Positions 1-6,919 of a stretch of 12,744 bases of DNA are shown piece by piece. Source of the stretch: Hyphomicrobiales bacterium. GTDB lineage: Bacteria; Pseudomonadota; Alphaproteobacteria; Rhizobiales; S144-35. A program made the translations under genes and the position numbers. The notes under the pieces are model-generated. The model was not told the origin of the DNA, did not search any database, and saw only the letters and a program-made list of their open reading frames with translations. How positions within the stretch are numbered: position 1 is the stretch's first letter; each line of letters starts with the position of its first letter. Location: assembly GCA_015494185.1 (NCBI GenBank), contig WGBT01000257.1, forward strand, positions 1-12,744, given 5' to 3'.

Positions 1-1178
1 GTTGTATTCGCCGTAATAAGACATTGCCGCGGGAAACGTTTAAAGTTGGTGAACGGGTCCGTGCTTATATTTACGAGGTCAAGCGCGAGCAACGCGGGCC
101 GCAAATCTTTTTATCGCGCACATGCCCTGAATTCATGGCCAAACTGTTCCGGCAGGAAGTGCCGGAAATCTATGATGGCATCGTTGAAATCAAGTCCGTT
201 GCGCGCGATCCGGGCAGCCGGGCCAAGATTGCCGTGTCCTCAAATGATTCTTCGATCGATCCGGTTGGGGCCTGTGTCGGCTTGCGGGGCAGCCGTGTGC
301 AAGCCGTGGTCAATGAGCTGCAAGGGGAAAAAATCGATATCGTTCAATGGTCTGCCAATGCCGCGACCTTTATCGTCAATGCCTTGGCGCCTGCGGAAGT
401 CTCCAAGGTGGTGCTCGATGAAGAGGCAAAGCAGAGCGATGTTGTCGTGCCTGATGATCAGCTCTCATTAGCGATTGGCCGGCGGGGGCAAAATGTTAAG
501 TTGGCTGCAAAGCTTACCGGCTGGGAAATCGATATCATGACGGAAGCCCAGGAATCGGAGCGCCGTCAGACCGAATTTGCCGAACGTTCCCAATTGTTTA
601 TGGAGGCTCTGGATGTCGATGAAGTGATTGCTCAACTGTTGGCTTCCGAAGGTTTTACCAGTATCGAGGAAGTGGCGTTTGTCGATCCCGATGAAATCGC
701 GGCCATTGAAGGGTTTGGTGATGAAATGGCCGAAGAGCTGCAGAGCCGCGCTCACGACTATCTCGAGCGGCAGGAAAAAGAGCTGGATGAAAAGCGTAAG
801 GCGCTCAACGTTTCTGACGAACTGTTGGGGATTACGAAGCTGACGCTGCCAATGTTGATCAAGCTTGGCGAGAGCGGTATCAAAACGCTGGAAGACTTTG
901 CCGGCTGTGCTATCCATGATCTGATTGGCTGGGAGGAGAAAGTCAAGGGGAAAAGCAAGCATTTTCCGGGCTATTTGAGTGAATTCAAGCTTGAGCGAGA
1001 AGACGCGAAACAGATGATCATGGAGGCTCGTGTGAAAATTGGCTGGGTCAGCGCTGATGTCCTTGCCTCTCAATCTGCCGGCTCCTCTGAGGAGGAGGGA
1101 CTTCATGTCACCGAGGAAGCCGTTGAGGCGGCGGCTGAATCCGAGCCGCAAACAGCGGAGAAAGGGAGCGCAGGCTGA
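1..1178 (+). CDS. nusA: Transcription termination/antitermination factor NusA (5' end missing)
   Basis: NusA binds RNA polymerase and nascent RNA and modulates pausing, termination and antitermination. The reading frame is open from the first bases (codon phase starts at position 3), so the gene begins outside the window; by comparison with E. coli NusA roughly 160 N-terminal residues are missing. The visible part holds the end of the S1 domain, then KH1 with a GLRG loop (279-290), KH2 with GRRG (from 477), then two helix-hairpin-helix acidic-repeat domains (about 627-750 and 846-1050), and an acidic Glu/Ala-rich tail. The stretches ARDPGSRAKIAV and DPVGACVG are near-identical to other NusA proteins. 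The TTG at 24 is internal to the S1 domain and is not a real start. The gene is followed after 44 bp by the YlxR gene, the usual order. Identification is certain. Confidence 0.97.
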   Translation, partial: CIRRNKTLPRETFKVGERVRAYIYEVKREQRGPQIFLSRTCPEFMAKLFRQEVPEIYDGIVEIKSVARDPGSRAKIAVSSNDSSIDPVGACVGLRGSRVQAVVNELQGEKIDIVQWSANAATFIVNALAPAEVSKVVLDEEAKQSDVVVPDDQLSLAIGRRGQNVKLAAKLTGWEIDIMTEAQESERRQTEFAERSQLFMEALDVDEVIAQLLASEGFTSIEEVAFVDPDEIAAIEGFGDEMAEELQSRAHDYLERQEKELDEKRKALNVSDELLGITKLTLPMLIKLGESGIKTLEDFAGCAIHDLIGWEEKVKGKSKHFPGYLSEFKLEREDAKQMIMEARVKIGWVSADVLASQSAGSSEEEGLHVTEEAVEAAAESEPQTAEKGSAG

Positions 1179-1222
1179 ACCAGGGACCGCGAAATATTCC
1201 AAGCCGGGGGCAAACCAATTCA

Positions 1223-1846
1223 ATGCCCAAGGTGAAGCGGCAACGGCCGGGGGGGCATGAACCTGTGCGGGTCCGGCAATGTGTGGTCAGCCGCGAGCTC
1301 AAACCCGAGGCGGAGCTGATACGTTTCGTTATCGATCCCGAAGGCCGGGTTGTCGCTGACTTCAAGCGCCGGTTGCCGGGGCGAGGGGTTTGGGTGACGG
1401 CGGACCGGCGGCATTTGGAAACCGCTGTGCGGAAAAATCTGTTCGCCCGTGGGTTTCGCCGCAATGTCAAAGTTGCTAAGAAATTGCCACAGACCGTTGC
1501 CGAACAGTATGAAGGTCAGGTGCGGGCCTTGTTGTCGCTGGCCAATAAAGCTGGCGAATTGACAACCGGTTTTGAGCGTGTTGCAGAAGAAATCGCCCGG
1601 GGGCGGGCTTGTGTGCTTATTCATGCTATCGAGGCCGGTGAAGATGGCTGCCGCAAGCTCGATGGCCGTTTTTTGGCCAACTGCGGCGCCAAAGCGCAGC
1701 AAAGAATCTGGCGTTTGCATCGAATTGAGCATTTGAGCATGGCCATAGGCCGTGAGAATGTGGTACATGCTGCCTTAAAGGCAGGTGGCTTATGTGAGAA
1801 ATACCACGCATCAGCATGCATTTTGCAGCGGTTGCAAGGCTGTTGA
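1223..1846 (+). CDS. YlxR-family RNA-binding protein fused to an L7Ae-like domain
   Basis: This 207-residue protein has two parts. Residues about 12-85 are a YlxR (DUF448) domain with the signatures RQC (18-20), ELIRFV (31-36) and PGRGVW (52-57). Residues about 95-200 resemble an L7Ae/L30e-like RNA-binding domain (LLSLANKAGELTTGFERV, later GRENVVHAALKAGGL). In Bacillus the equivalent pieces are separate adjacent genes, ylxR and ylxQ, also between nusA and infB; the fused form is familiar in alphaproteobacteria. YlxR of Bacillus has been linked to RNase P; whether that holds here is unknown. The ATG at 1223 has only a weak upstream purine run (GGGGG, 1206-1210). An in-frame CTG at 1175 would overlap the nusA stop, but the extra residues look unconserved. 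Family assignment is firm; the biological role is inferred from position only. Confidence 0.92.
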   Translation: MPKVKRQRPGGHEPVRVRQCVVSRELKPEAELIRFVIDPEGRVVADFKRRLPGRGVWVTADRRHLETAVRKNLFARGFRRNVKVAKKLPQTVAEQYEGQVRALLSLANKAGELTTGFERVAEEIARGRACVLIHAIEAGEDGCRKLDGRFLANCGAKAQQRIWRLHRIEHLSMAIGRENVVHAALKAGGLCEKYHASACILQRLQGC

Positions 1847-1881
1847 GCGGTTTGGGGAAAGGAAAGCCCCGAAAAAGCCGC
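1847..1881 (+). other. Hairpin directly after ylxR
   Basis: GCGGTTTGGGG (1847-1857) can pair with CCCC (1867-1870), the following GAA/AAA and CCGC (1878-1881), leaving a 9-nt loop and a small bulge on the 3' side. It starts on the base after the ylxR stop codon. No T-run follows, so it is not a standard intrinsic terminator. It could be an mRNA-stabilising or processing hairpin between ylxR and infB, or chance. The pairing is seen by eye and not energy-scored. Confidence 0.35.
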
Positions 1882-1986
1882 CTTGAAAGGTGAAGGGCTT
1901 GGGCATGGAGCTGTCACCGCGCCTGTGCCTTTGAGAGGGCAAGGGAGAGCAATCTTGAATGCAATCTTGACACTTGTGCGTGCAAG

Positions 1987-2121
1987 ATGATCTCTGCAGC
2001 TCTTGCCGGCGCACCTAATGTCAATACTACGGGAGACATGATCATTGTCGCCTGTTTATTGAGAGATGAAAATCGATTTAGAGATCGATGGACTGACAAT
2101 CGACTATTGGAAGCAGAATGA
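1987..2121 (+). other. Possible small leader ORF overlapping the infB start
   Basis: An open frame runs into infB and stops with TGA overlapping the infB ATG in the compact ATGA arrangement (2118-2121). It could start at ATG 1987 (44 residues, no evident ribosome binding site) or at ATG 2038 (27 residues, beginning MIIVACLLRDENRF), which is preceded by GGGAG at 2031-2035 with a short 2-nt spacing. No known domain is present. The overlapping stop/start would allow translational coupling to infB. Against it: the spacing is poor and such overlaps arise by chance. Treat as a candidate only. Confidence 0.22.
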
Positions 2122-4736
2122 GCGATACGAAAGAAACCGGCAGAAAAACCCTGACCCTGAATAAAAAGGTCGGGACTGGACATGTGCGGCAAAGTTTTTC
2201 GCATGGCCGGTCGAAATCGGTGCTGGTCGAGAAAAAGAAGAAACGCATTATCAACCGGCGCACGACCGTCAAAGCAGCGGATACGCCGGGTGCAGGGAAG
2301 CCGGAAGGGGCGCCAGGGGTGGAGACGGTCCGCAAGAAACCCGCCCTTAACACGGCTGGGAAATTGTCTCCCGATGAGATGAATGCGCGGTTGCGGGCGC
2401 TCGAGGAAGCGCGGCAACGGGAAATCAGAGAAGCGGCGGAACGGAAACGCCGTGAAGAACAAGAGGCGCGCGCCCGGGCCGAGGCGGAAAGAGAGGCTGC
2501 ACGTCGCGCCGAAGAGGAAAGAAAGGCTGCGGAAGAAAGAGCCCGGATCGCTGCTGAAGAAGCGGCCGCCAAAGCCGCGGCCGAAACAGCTGCAGAAAGC
2601 AATAAGTCCCAACAGGCTCGTGACAATGAGAGGAGCGAACCGGCTGTTGATGAGCAATCTGCAGCGCCTAAAACGGCCGCGAAGAAATCGGCGGAGAAAA
2701 AAGCGGTCCGTGGGAAGGTGCAAGATGTCGCGCGTCCGGAAATGCCCTCAAGGCGGCATCTGGAGCCGGAAGGGCGCGGTTCCGCCAAGCGTGGCCGTGG
2801 TGAGAGCCGTCCCTCGCCGCGGCGCCATGAGGAGGAGCGTTTCAAAGGCCGTCTGACCATCACCAATGCCTTGGACGAAGGTGGCGGCCGCCGTCCCCCT
2901 TCGATTGCCCGGTTGAAGCGGAAGCTGGAAAAACAGAAAAAACAAGCCGCTGGGGTACAAAAACAACAGATCAAGATTTCCCGGGAAGTGGTGCTGCCTG
3001 AAGCGATCACCATTCAGGAGCTTTCCAACCGGATGGCAGAACGCGCCGTCGATGTGATCAAATTCCTGATGAAACAGGGGCAGATGCACGAAATCAACGA
3101 CGTCATCGATGCCGATACCGCTGAGTTGATTGCCGAGGAATTCGGTCATACGGTCAAACGGGTTTCCGAAGCCGATGTCGAGGAAGGTTTCTTCGGCGAA
3201 GAAGACGATGAAAGCGATCTCAAGCCGCGTCCCCCGGTGGTCACCGTGATGGGCCATGTCGATCATGGCAAGACCTCGCTTTTGGATGCTATTCGGCAAA
3301 CCAATGTCGCTTCCGGTGAAGCCGGCGGGATCACCCAGCACATTGGCGCCTATCAGGTCGAAGACGATGAGGGGCGGAAGATCACCTTCATCGATACGCC
3401 GGGCCATGCGGCCTTCACCGCGATGCGGGCCCGCGGGGCGAAGGTGACGGATCTCGTGATTTTGGTGGTGGCGGCGGATGATGGAGTCATGCCGCAAACC
3501 ATTGAAGCCATCAATCATGCCAAAGCGGCGGATGTGCCGATCATTGTGGCCATCAACAAGATAGACTTGCCTACGGCCGATCCGAACCGGGTGCGCAACG
3601 AGCTGCTGCAACATGACGTGTTTGTCGAATCGCTTGGCGGTGATGTTCTCGATGTCGAAGTCTCGGCGAAAAAACGCCTCAATCTCGATGAATTGCTCGA
3701 GGCGGTCCATCTGCAGGCCGAGATGTTGGAATTGCGGGCCAATCCGGATCGTGCAGCGGTTGGCATTGTGATTGAAGCGCAATTGGAACGCGGCCGCGGC
3801 CCGGTGGGCACCGTGCTGGTCCAGCGCGGAACTTTGAAGGTTGGGAATGTTTTGGTTGCGGGTGTTCATTGGGGGAAAGTCCGCGCCTTGATTGACGATA
3901 AGGGGCAACATGTGGTGGAAGCAGGCCCCAGCAAACCCGTCGAAGTCTTAGGCTTCAATAGTGCACCGGAGGCTGGGGATGAATGCGCCGTTGTCGAAAA
4001 TGAGGCCAAAGCCCGGGAGATCACCGAATACCGGCAACGCAAACGCCGCGAAACACTGGCTGCAGGGGCGGGCTCCATCAGCTCACTGGAACAGATGATG
4101 GCCCAGCTCAAACAGGATGGGGCAGCGGAATTTCCGCTGGTTGTCAAAGGTGATGTTCAGGGCTCGGTTGAGGCGATCACCAATGCCCTCGAGCAGTTGG
4201 GTAACGATGAAGTCCGGGCCCGGATCGTGCATGCAGCCGTTGGCGGCATTTCCGAATCGGACGTTACCCTGGCGGCGGCCTCCAACGCGGTCGTCATTGG
4301 TTTCAATGTCCGCGCCAATATCCAGGCCAAACAGCTGGCGGCACGGGAAGGGGTGGAAATTCGTTATTACTCAGTGATCTACGATCTGGTGGACGATATC
4401 AAGGCGGCGATGTCGGGGCTGTTGAAACCCACCTATCGAGAACGCTTCATCGGCAATGCCGAGATTTTAGAGGTGTTCAATATCAGTAAAGTCGGCAAGG
4501 TTGCAGGCTGCCGTGTGACCGAAGGCAAAGTCGAGCGCGGGGCTGGTGTTCGTCTGATCCGCGACAATGTGGTGATCCATGAAGGCAAGCTGTCGACGCT
4601 GAAACGCTTTAAGGATGAAGTCAGTGAAGTTGCCCATGGGCAGGAATGCGGGATGGCGTTTGAGAATTATCAGGACATGCGCCCCGGCGATATTATCGAG
4701 GCGTTCCAGATCGAAGAAGTCGAACGCACGCTTTGA
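2118..4736 (+). CDS. infB: Translation initiation factor IF-2
   Basis: IF2 is the GTPase that delivers initiator fMet-tRNA to the 30S subunit and promotes 50S joining. The 872-residue length is normal (E. coli IF2 is 890). Order of parts: an N-terminal basic segment with RQSFSHGRSKSV typical of alphaproteobacterial IF2; a long Ala/Glu/Arg-rich, probably coiled-coil linker (about 90-165) and a basic Pro/Arg region; an IF2_N domain (about 295-360); the G domain with GHVDHGKT (379-386), the switch I GGITQ, DTPGH (426-430) and NKID (480-483); then domains II, III and the C-terminal tRNA-binding domain ending in EEVERTL. ATG 2118 has GGAAG at 2109-2113, 4 nt upstream. The 271-bp gap from ylxR is wide for this operon. 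Identification is certain. Confidence 0.98.
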   Translation: MSDTKETGRKTLTLNKKVGTGHVRQSFSHGRSKSVLVEKKKKRIINRRTTVKAADTPGAGKPEGAPGVETVRKKPALNTAGKLSPDEMNARLRALEEARQREIREAAERKRREEQEARARAEAEREAARRAEEERKAAEERARIAAEEAAAKAAAETAAESNKSQQARDNERSEPAVDEQSAAPKTAAKKSAEKKAVRGKVQDVARPEMPSRRHLEPEGRGSAKRGRGESRPSPRRHEEERFKGRLTITNALDEGGGRRPPSIARLKRKLEKQKKQAAGVQKQQIKISREVVLPEAITIQELSNRMAERAVDVIKFLMKQGQMHEINDVIDADTAELIAEEFGHTVKRVSEADVEEGFFGEEDDESDLKPRPPVVTVMGHVDHGKTSLLDAIRQTNVASGEAGGITQHIGAYQVEDDEGRKITFIDTPGHAAFTAMRARGAKVTDLVILVVAADDGVMPQTIEAINHAKAADVPIIVAINKIDLPTADPNRVRNELLQHDVFVESLGGDVLDVEVSAKKRLNLDELLEAVHLQAEMLELRANPDRAAVGIVIEAQLERGRGPVGTVLVQRGTLKVGNVLVAGVHWGKVRALIDDKGQHVVEAGPSKPVEVLGFNSAPEAGDECAVVENEAKAREITEYRQRKRRETLAAGAGSISSLEQMMAQLKQDGAAEFPLVVKGDVQGSVEAITNALEQLGNDEVRARIVHAAVGGISESDVTLAAASNAVVIGFNVRANIQAKQLAAREGVEIRYYSVIYDLVDDIKAAMSGLLKPTYRERFIGNAEILEVFNISKVGKVAGCRVTEGKVERGAGVRLIRDNVVIHEGKLSTLKRFKDEVSEVAHGQECGMAFENYQDMRPGDIIEAFQIEEVERTL

Positions 4737-4751
4737 GATATCAGGCGGGCT

Positions 4752-4782
4752 CCTGAAGAAAGCTGTGCCTGAGGAAGCTGTG
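4752..4782 (+). repeat. Imperfect tandem duplication after infB
   Basis: CCTGAAGAAAGCTGTG (4752-4767) is followed at once by CCTGAGGAAGCTGTG (4768-4782), two copies differing by one substitution and one missing A. It lies just downstream of the infB stop in a non-coding gap. It probably arose by slippage. TCAGG/CCTGA at 4741-4756 can also form a small stem here. Confidence 0.6.
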
Positions 4783-4850
4783 AATGAATTACTGAACCCG
4801 CCGCCCCCCTGCCAATTGCCTATGGCCGCCGCAGAAAGTGGGCGGGAAGC

Positions 4851-4870
4851 CAAGGGCAAGCAAGGGCAAG
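4851..4870 (+). repeat. Perfect 2 x 10 bp tandem repeat before rbfA
   Basis: CAAGGGCAAG occurs twice in direct succession (4851-4860 and 4861-4870) within the 256-bp non-coding gap between infB and rbfA. The gap also contains an isolated -10-like TATAAC (4935-4940) without a suitable -35. No gene is supported in the gap. Confidence 0.6.
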
Positions 4871-4992
4871 GGGGAATAAGGTTGTTTGATCAGAAGTTTT
4901 CTAGGTTGTCCGAAAGCTTTTCTTGTTTGTGGAATATAACCTGAACGATCAGGGAGGCGGGGATCATTGCTTGAGGGCTTAAGAGGCTGATT

Positions 4993-5382
4993 ATGATGGA
5001 AGAACGCGTATCAAGGGGGCGGAGCCAACGGCAATTACGGGTCGGTGAATTGGTTCGGCATGCCTTATCAGAGTTCTTGCTGCGTGATGTGGTGGCGGAT
5101 GAGGCGCTTCGCGGGGTGCCCATTACTGTTTCTGAAGTGCGCGCCAGCCGGGATCTGCGCCATGCGACCGCCTTTGTTTTGCCGCTTGGCGGCGTCAATG
5201 AAGCAAGTGTCATTGCTGCGCTCAATAGACATAGAAAATTTATTCGCGGCCAGATCAGCGGCAAGGTGGCGTTGAAATACATGCCCGATATTCGTTTTGA
5301 GGCGGATAGCACTTTCGCCCAGTCCGATCATATCGAGGCGCTGTTGCGCTCGCCCAAGGTTGCCCGTGATCTGAAAACATGA
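4993..5382 (+). CDS. rbfA: 30S ribosome-binding factor RbfA
   Basis: RbfA binds immature 30S subunits near the 5' helix of 16S rRNA and is needed for late small-subunit maturation and cold growth. The 129-residue product has the family hallmarks: the N-terminal helix RVGELVRHALSEFLLR, the central VRASRDLRHATAFVLPLGG strand region of the KH-like fold, and the signature LKYMPDIRFEAD followed by a C-terminal helix. ATG 4993 is preceded by AGAGG (4982-4986) with 6-nt spacing; the next codon is also ATG, so the start could shift by one residue. It sits between infB and truB as in most proteobacteria. Confidence 0.96.
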   Translation: MMEERVSRGRSQRQLRVGELVRHALSEFLLRDVVADEALRGVPITVSEVRASRDLRHATAFVLPLGGVNEASVIAALNRHRKFIRGQISGKVALKYMPDIRFEADSTFAQSDHIEALLRSPKVARDLKT

Positions 5383-5465
5383 CTTAGAAGCAAGAGCTTT
5401 ACTTCTTTGCCCGCTTCCAATCACGATCATTCAAAAATCAAGACAACATAGCACGCGCATAACCG

Positions 5466-6389
5466 ATGGGATCACGCAAACGCAAGGGTTTGGATATCAA
5501 CGGCTGGTTGGTGCTGGACAAGCCCGCAGGTTTAACCTCGAACCAGGCTCTGGGCCGGGTGAAATGGCTGTTCAAGCCGAAAAAAGCTGGTCATGCGGGT
5601 ACCCTTGATCCGTTGGCCACCGGGGTGCTGCCGATTGCTTTGGGGGAGGCCACAAAGACCGTGAGTTATCCCCTCAATGGGCGCAAAGCTTATCGGTTCA
5701 CGGCGCAATGGGGACATGAGACCAACACCGATGATCTCGACGGTGAAATCACCGCGCGTGGGACGGGCAAGTTGCCTTCAGCGCAGGATTTAAGCGTGAT
5801 CTGTGACGCTTTTCAGGGGCGGATTTGGCAAGTGCCGCCGGCCTTTTCGGCCATCAAGATCGACGGCAAACGGGCTTATAAGCGGGCCCGGGAAGGGGAG
5901 AGTGTTGTACTGCCAGAACGCCAGGTTATGATTCACGAACTGCGCTATATCGATTCGCCTGCCCGTGATCGCTCCCGCTTTGAAGTGACCTGTGGGAAGG
6001 GCACTTATGTGCGTGCGCTGGTTCGGGACATGGGCCGTGAGCTTGGCTGTTTGGGGCATTTACAGGCGTTGCGCCGCACCCAAGTCGGCCCCTTTCATGA
6101 ACGTGACACGATTTCACTGGATAAACTCGAACAGTTGCGCCATAGTGCCGACCCGAGGGCGTTGCTCTCTGTCTTGAGACCGGTTGAATCTGTGCTGGAC
6201 GACATCCCGGCCTTTGAAGTCACTCAAGCGGATGCGCGGCGTCTCAAACGCGGTCAATCGGTTCTGATCCGAGGCCCCGCAGTCCTGCAAACCAAGGGCC
6301 AGGTTTACGCGACGTCCCAAGGCAGATTGATTGCGCTTGGTGAAATCCGTAAAGGGGCCCTGTATCCTTCCAGAGTCTTTCATCTGTAA
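5466..6389 (+). CDS. truB: tRNA pseudouridine(55) synthase TruB
   Basis: TruB isomerises U55 in the T-loop of tRNAs to pseudouridine and also acts as a tRNA folding chaperone. The 307-residue protein opens with GLDINGWLVLDKPAGLTSN, then GHAGTLDPLATGVLP carrying the catalytic aspartate at residue 48, the same number as in E. coli. Further family blocks are TDDLDG, PPAFSAIKIDGKRAY and GKGTYVRALVRDMGRELG, and the C-terminal part resembles a PUA-like domain. No strong ribosome binding site precedes ATG 5466, but the N-terminus MGSRKRKGLDING aligns well with homologues. It follows rbfA after 83 bp. Confidence 0.97.
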   Translation: MGSRKRKGLDINGWLVLDKPAGLTSNQALGRVKWLFKPKKAGHAGTLDPLATGVLPIALGEATKTVSYPLNGRKAYRFTAQWGHETNTDDLDGEITARGTGKLPSAQDLSVICDAFQGRIWQVPPAFSAIKIDGKRAYKRAREGESVVLPERQVMIHELRYIDSPARDRSRFEVTCGKGTYVRALVRDMGRELGCLGHLQALRRTQVGPFHERDTISLDKLEQLRHSADPRALLSVLRPVESVLDDIPAFEVTQADARRLKRGQSVLIRGPAVLQTKGQVYATSQGRLIALGEIRKGALYPSRVFHL

Positions 6390-6449
6390 TGATCATCGAG
6401 GCTTCTGGAAAAGTTGAAAGAATAACCGGCCGTTATGGCCCTGATCATT
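6388..6449 (+). promoter_or_regulatory. Structured rpsO leader, candidate S15 autoregulatory element
   Basis: Starting at the truB stop codon, AATGATCA (6388-6395) is exactly complementary to TGATCATT (6442-6449). Inside this 8-bp outer stem lie two overlapping alternatives: ATAAC (6422-6426) with GTTAT (6432-6436), loop CGGCC; or GGCC (6428-6431) with GGCC (6437-6440), loop GTTAT. Only one of these can form at a time. The element ends 21 nt before the rpsO ATG. S15 is known to repress its own mRNA through leader structures that differ between bacterial groups, including alphaproteobacteria. Base pairing is seen directly; the regulatory role is inferred. Confidence 0.45.
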
Positions 6450-6470
6450 TACAAGGAACACGGAACCAAG

Positions 6471-6740
6471 ATGTCGATAACAGCTGAGAAGAAACAACAG
6501 ATCATCAAAGAGTTTGCCACAACGGAAGGTGATACTGGCTCGCCGGAAGTTCAGGTGGCGATTTTGTCGGAACGCATTGCCAATTTGACAGAGCATTTCA
6601 AGACCCACAAGAAAGACAATCATTCGCGTCGTGGTCTGTTGAAAATGGTGAGCCGAAGGCGGCGTCTGCTTGATTATGTCAAAGCCAAAGATCCGAAGCG
6701 TTATCAGGCTCTGATCCAGCGCCTGGGCTTGCGCCGCTAA
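6471..6740 (+). CDS. rpsO: 30S ribosomal protein S15
   Basis: S15 binds the 16S rRNA central domain early in 30S assembly and contributes to intersubunit bridge B4. From ATG 6471 the product has 89 residues, exactly the E. coli length, beginning MSITAEKKQQIIKEF and containing TGSPEVQVAIL, HKKDNHSRRGLLKMVSRRR and the conserved end IQRLGLRR. A GGAA (6462-6465) lies 5 nt upstream. An ATG at 6435 would add 12 residues not found in S15 proteins and falls inside the leader structure, so I reject it. truB lies upstream and pnp downstream, the usual arrangement. Confidence 0.98.
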   Translation: MSITAEKKQQIIKEFATTEGDTGSPEVQVAILSERIANLTEHFKTHKKDNHSRRGLLKMVSRRRRLLDYVKAKDPKRYQALIQRLGLRR

Positions 6741-6814
6741 CTTTCAGCACATGCGGGTGTGGCTGTACCATAATAATTAAAAGATCCCGCGAAGATTTGA
6801 GTGTGCTGCGCTTT

Positions 6815-6902
6815 CAGGTTGGGAATAACCTGTTTGGGAAGATTCTCAAGCAAACAAAACGGCTTGCCCCACTTGATTAAGAAAGATGTTTCATGCAAGC
6901 CG
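6815..6902 (+). promoter_or_regulatory. Hairpin array in the pnp leader
   Basis: Three hairpins fit between rpsO and pnp. The first is CAGGTT (6815-6820) with AACCTG (6827-6832), loop GGGAAT. The second is TGTTTGGGA (6831-6839) with TCTCAAGCA (6844-6852), a 9-bp stem including two G-U pairs and a 4-nt loop AGAT; it shares two bases with the first, so the two compete at the boundary. The third is CGGCTTGC (6860-6867) with GCAAGCCG (6895-6902), a perfect 8-bp stem with a 27-nt loop, ending 17 nt before the pnp ATG. In enterobacteria the pnp leader is cut by RNase III and then used by PNPase to repress its own synthesis; a similar role here is inference. Confidence 0.45.
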
Positions 6903-6919
6903 GGAAATGAGAAAATTCG

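Noticed and set aside
1967..1994. TTGACA at 1967-1972 as an infB promoter
   Set aside because: The -35 is perfect, but no acceptable -10 lies 15-19 bp downstream.
2078..3911. Long - strand open frames opposite infB (2078-3013 and 2748-3911)
   Set aside because: They are opposite-strand shadows of infB; the translations are low-complexity (Ser/Ala/Arg or His/Asp-rich) and resemble no family.
4780..4944. GTG-started 54-codon frame between infB and rbfA
   Set aside because: It spans the tandem repeats, has poorly spaced ribosome binding signals and no recognisable sequence features.
6435..6470. 12-residue N-terminal extension of S15 from ATG 6435
   Set aside because: S15 from ATG 6471 has the exact family length and start, and 6435 lies inside the leader hairpin.
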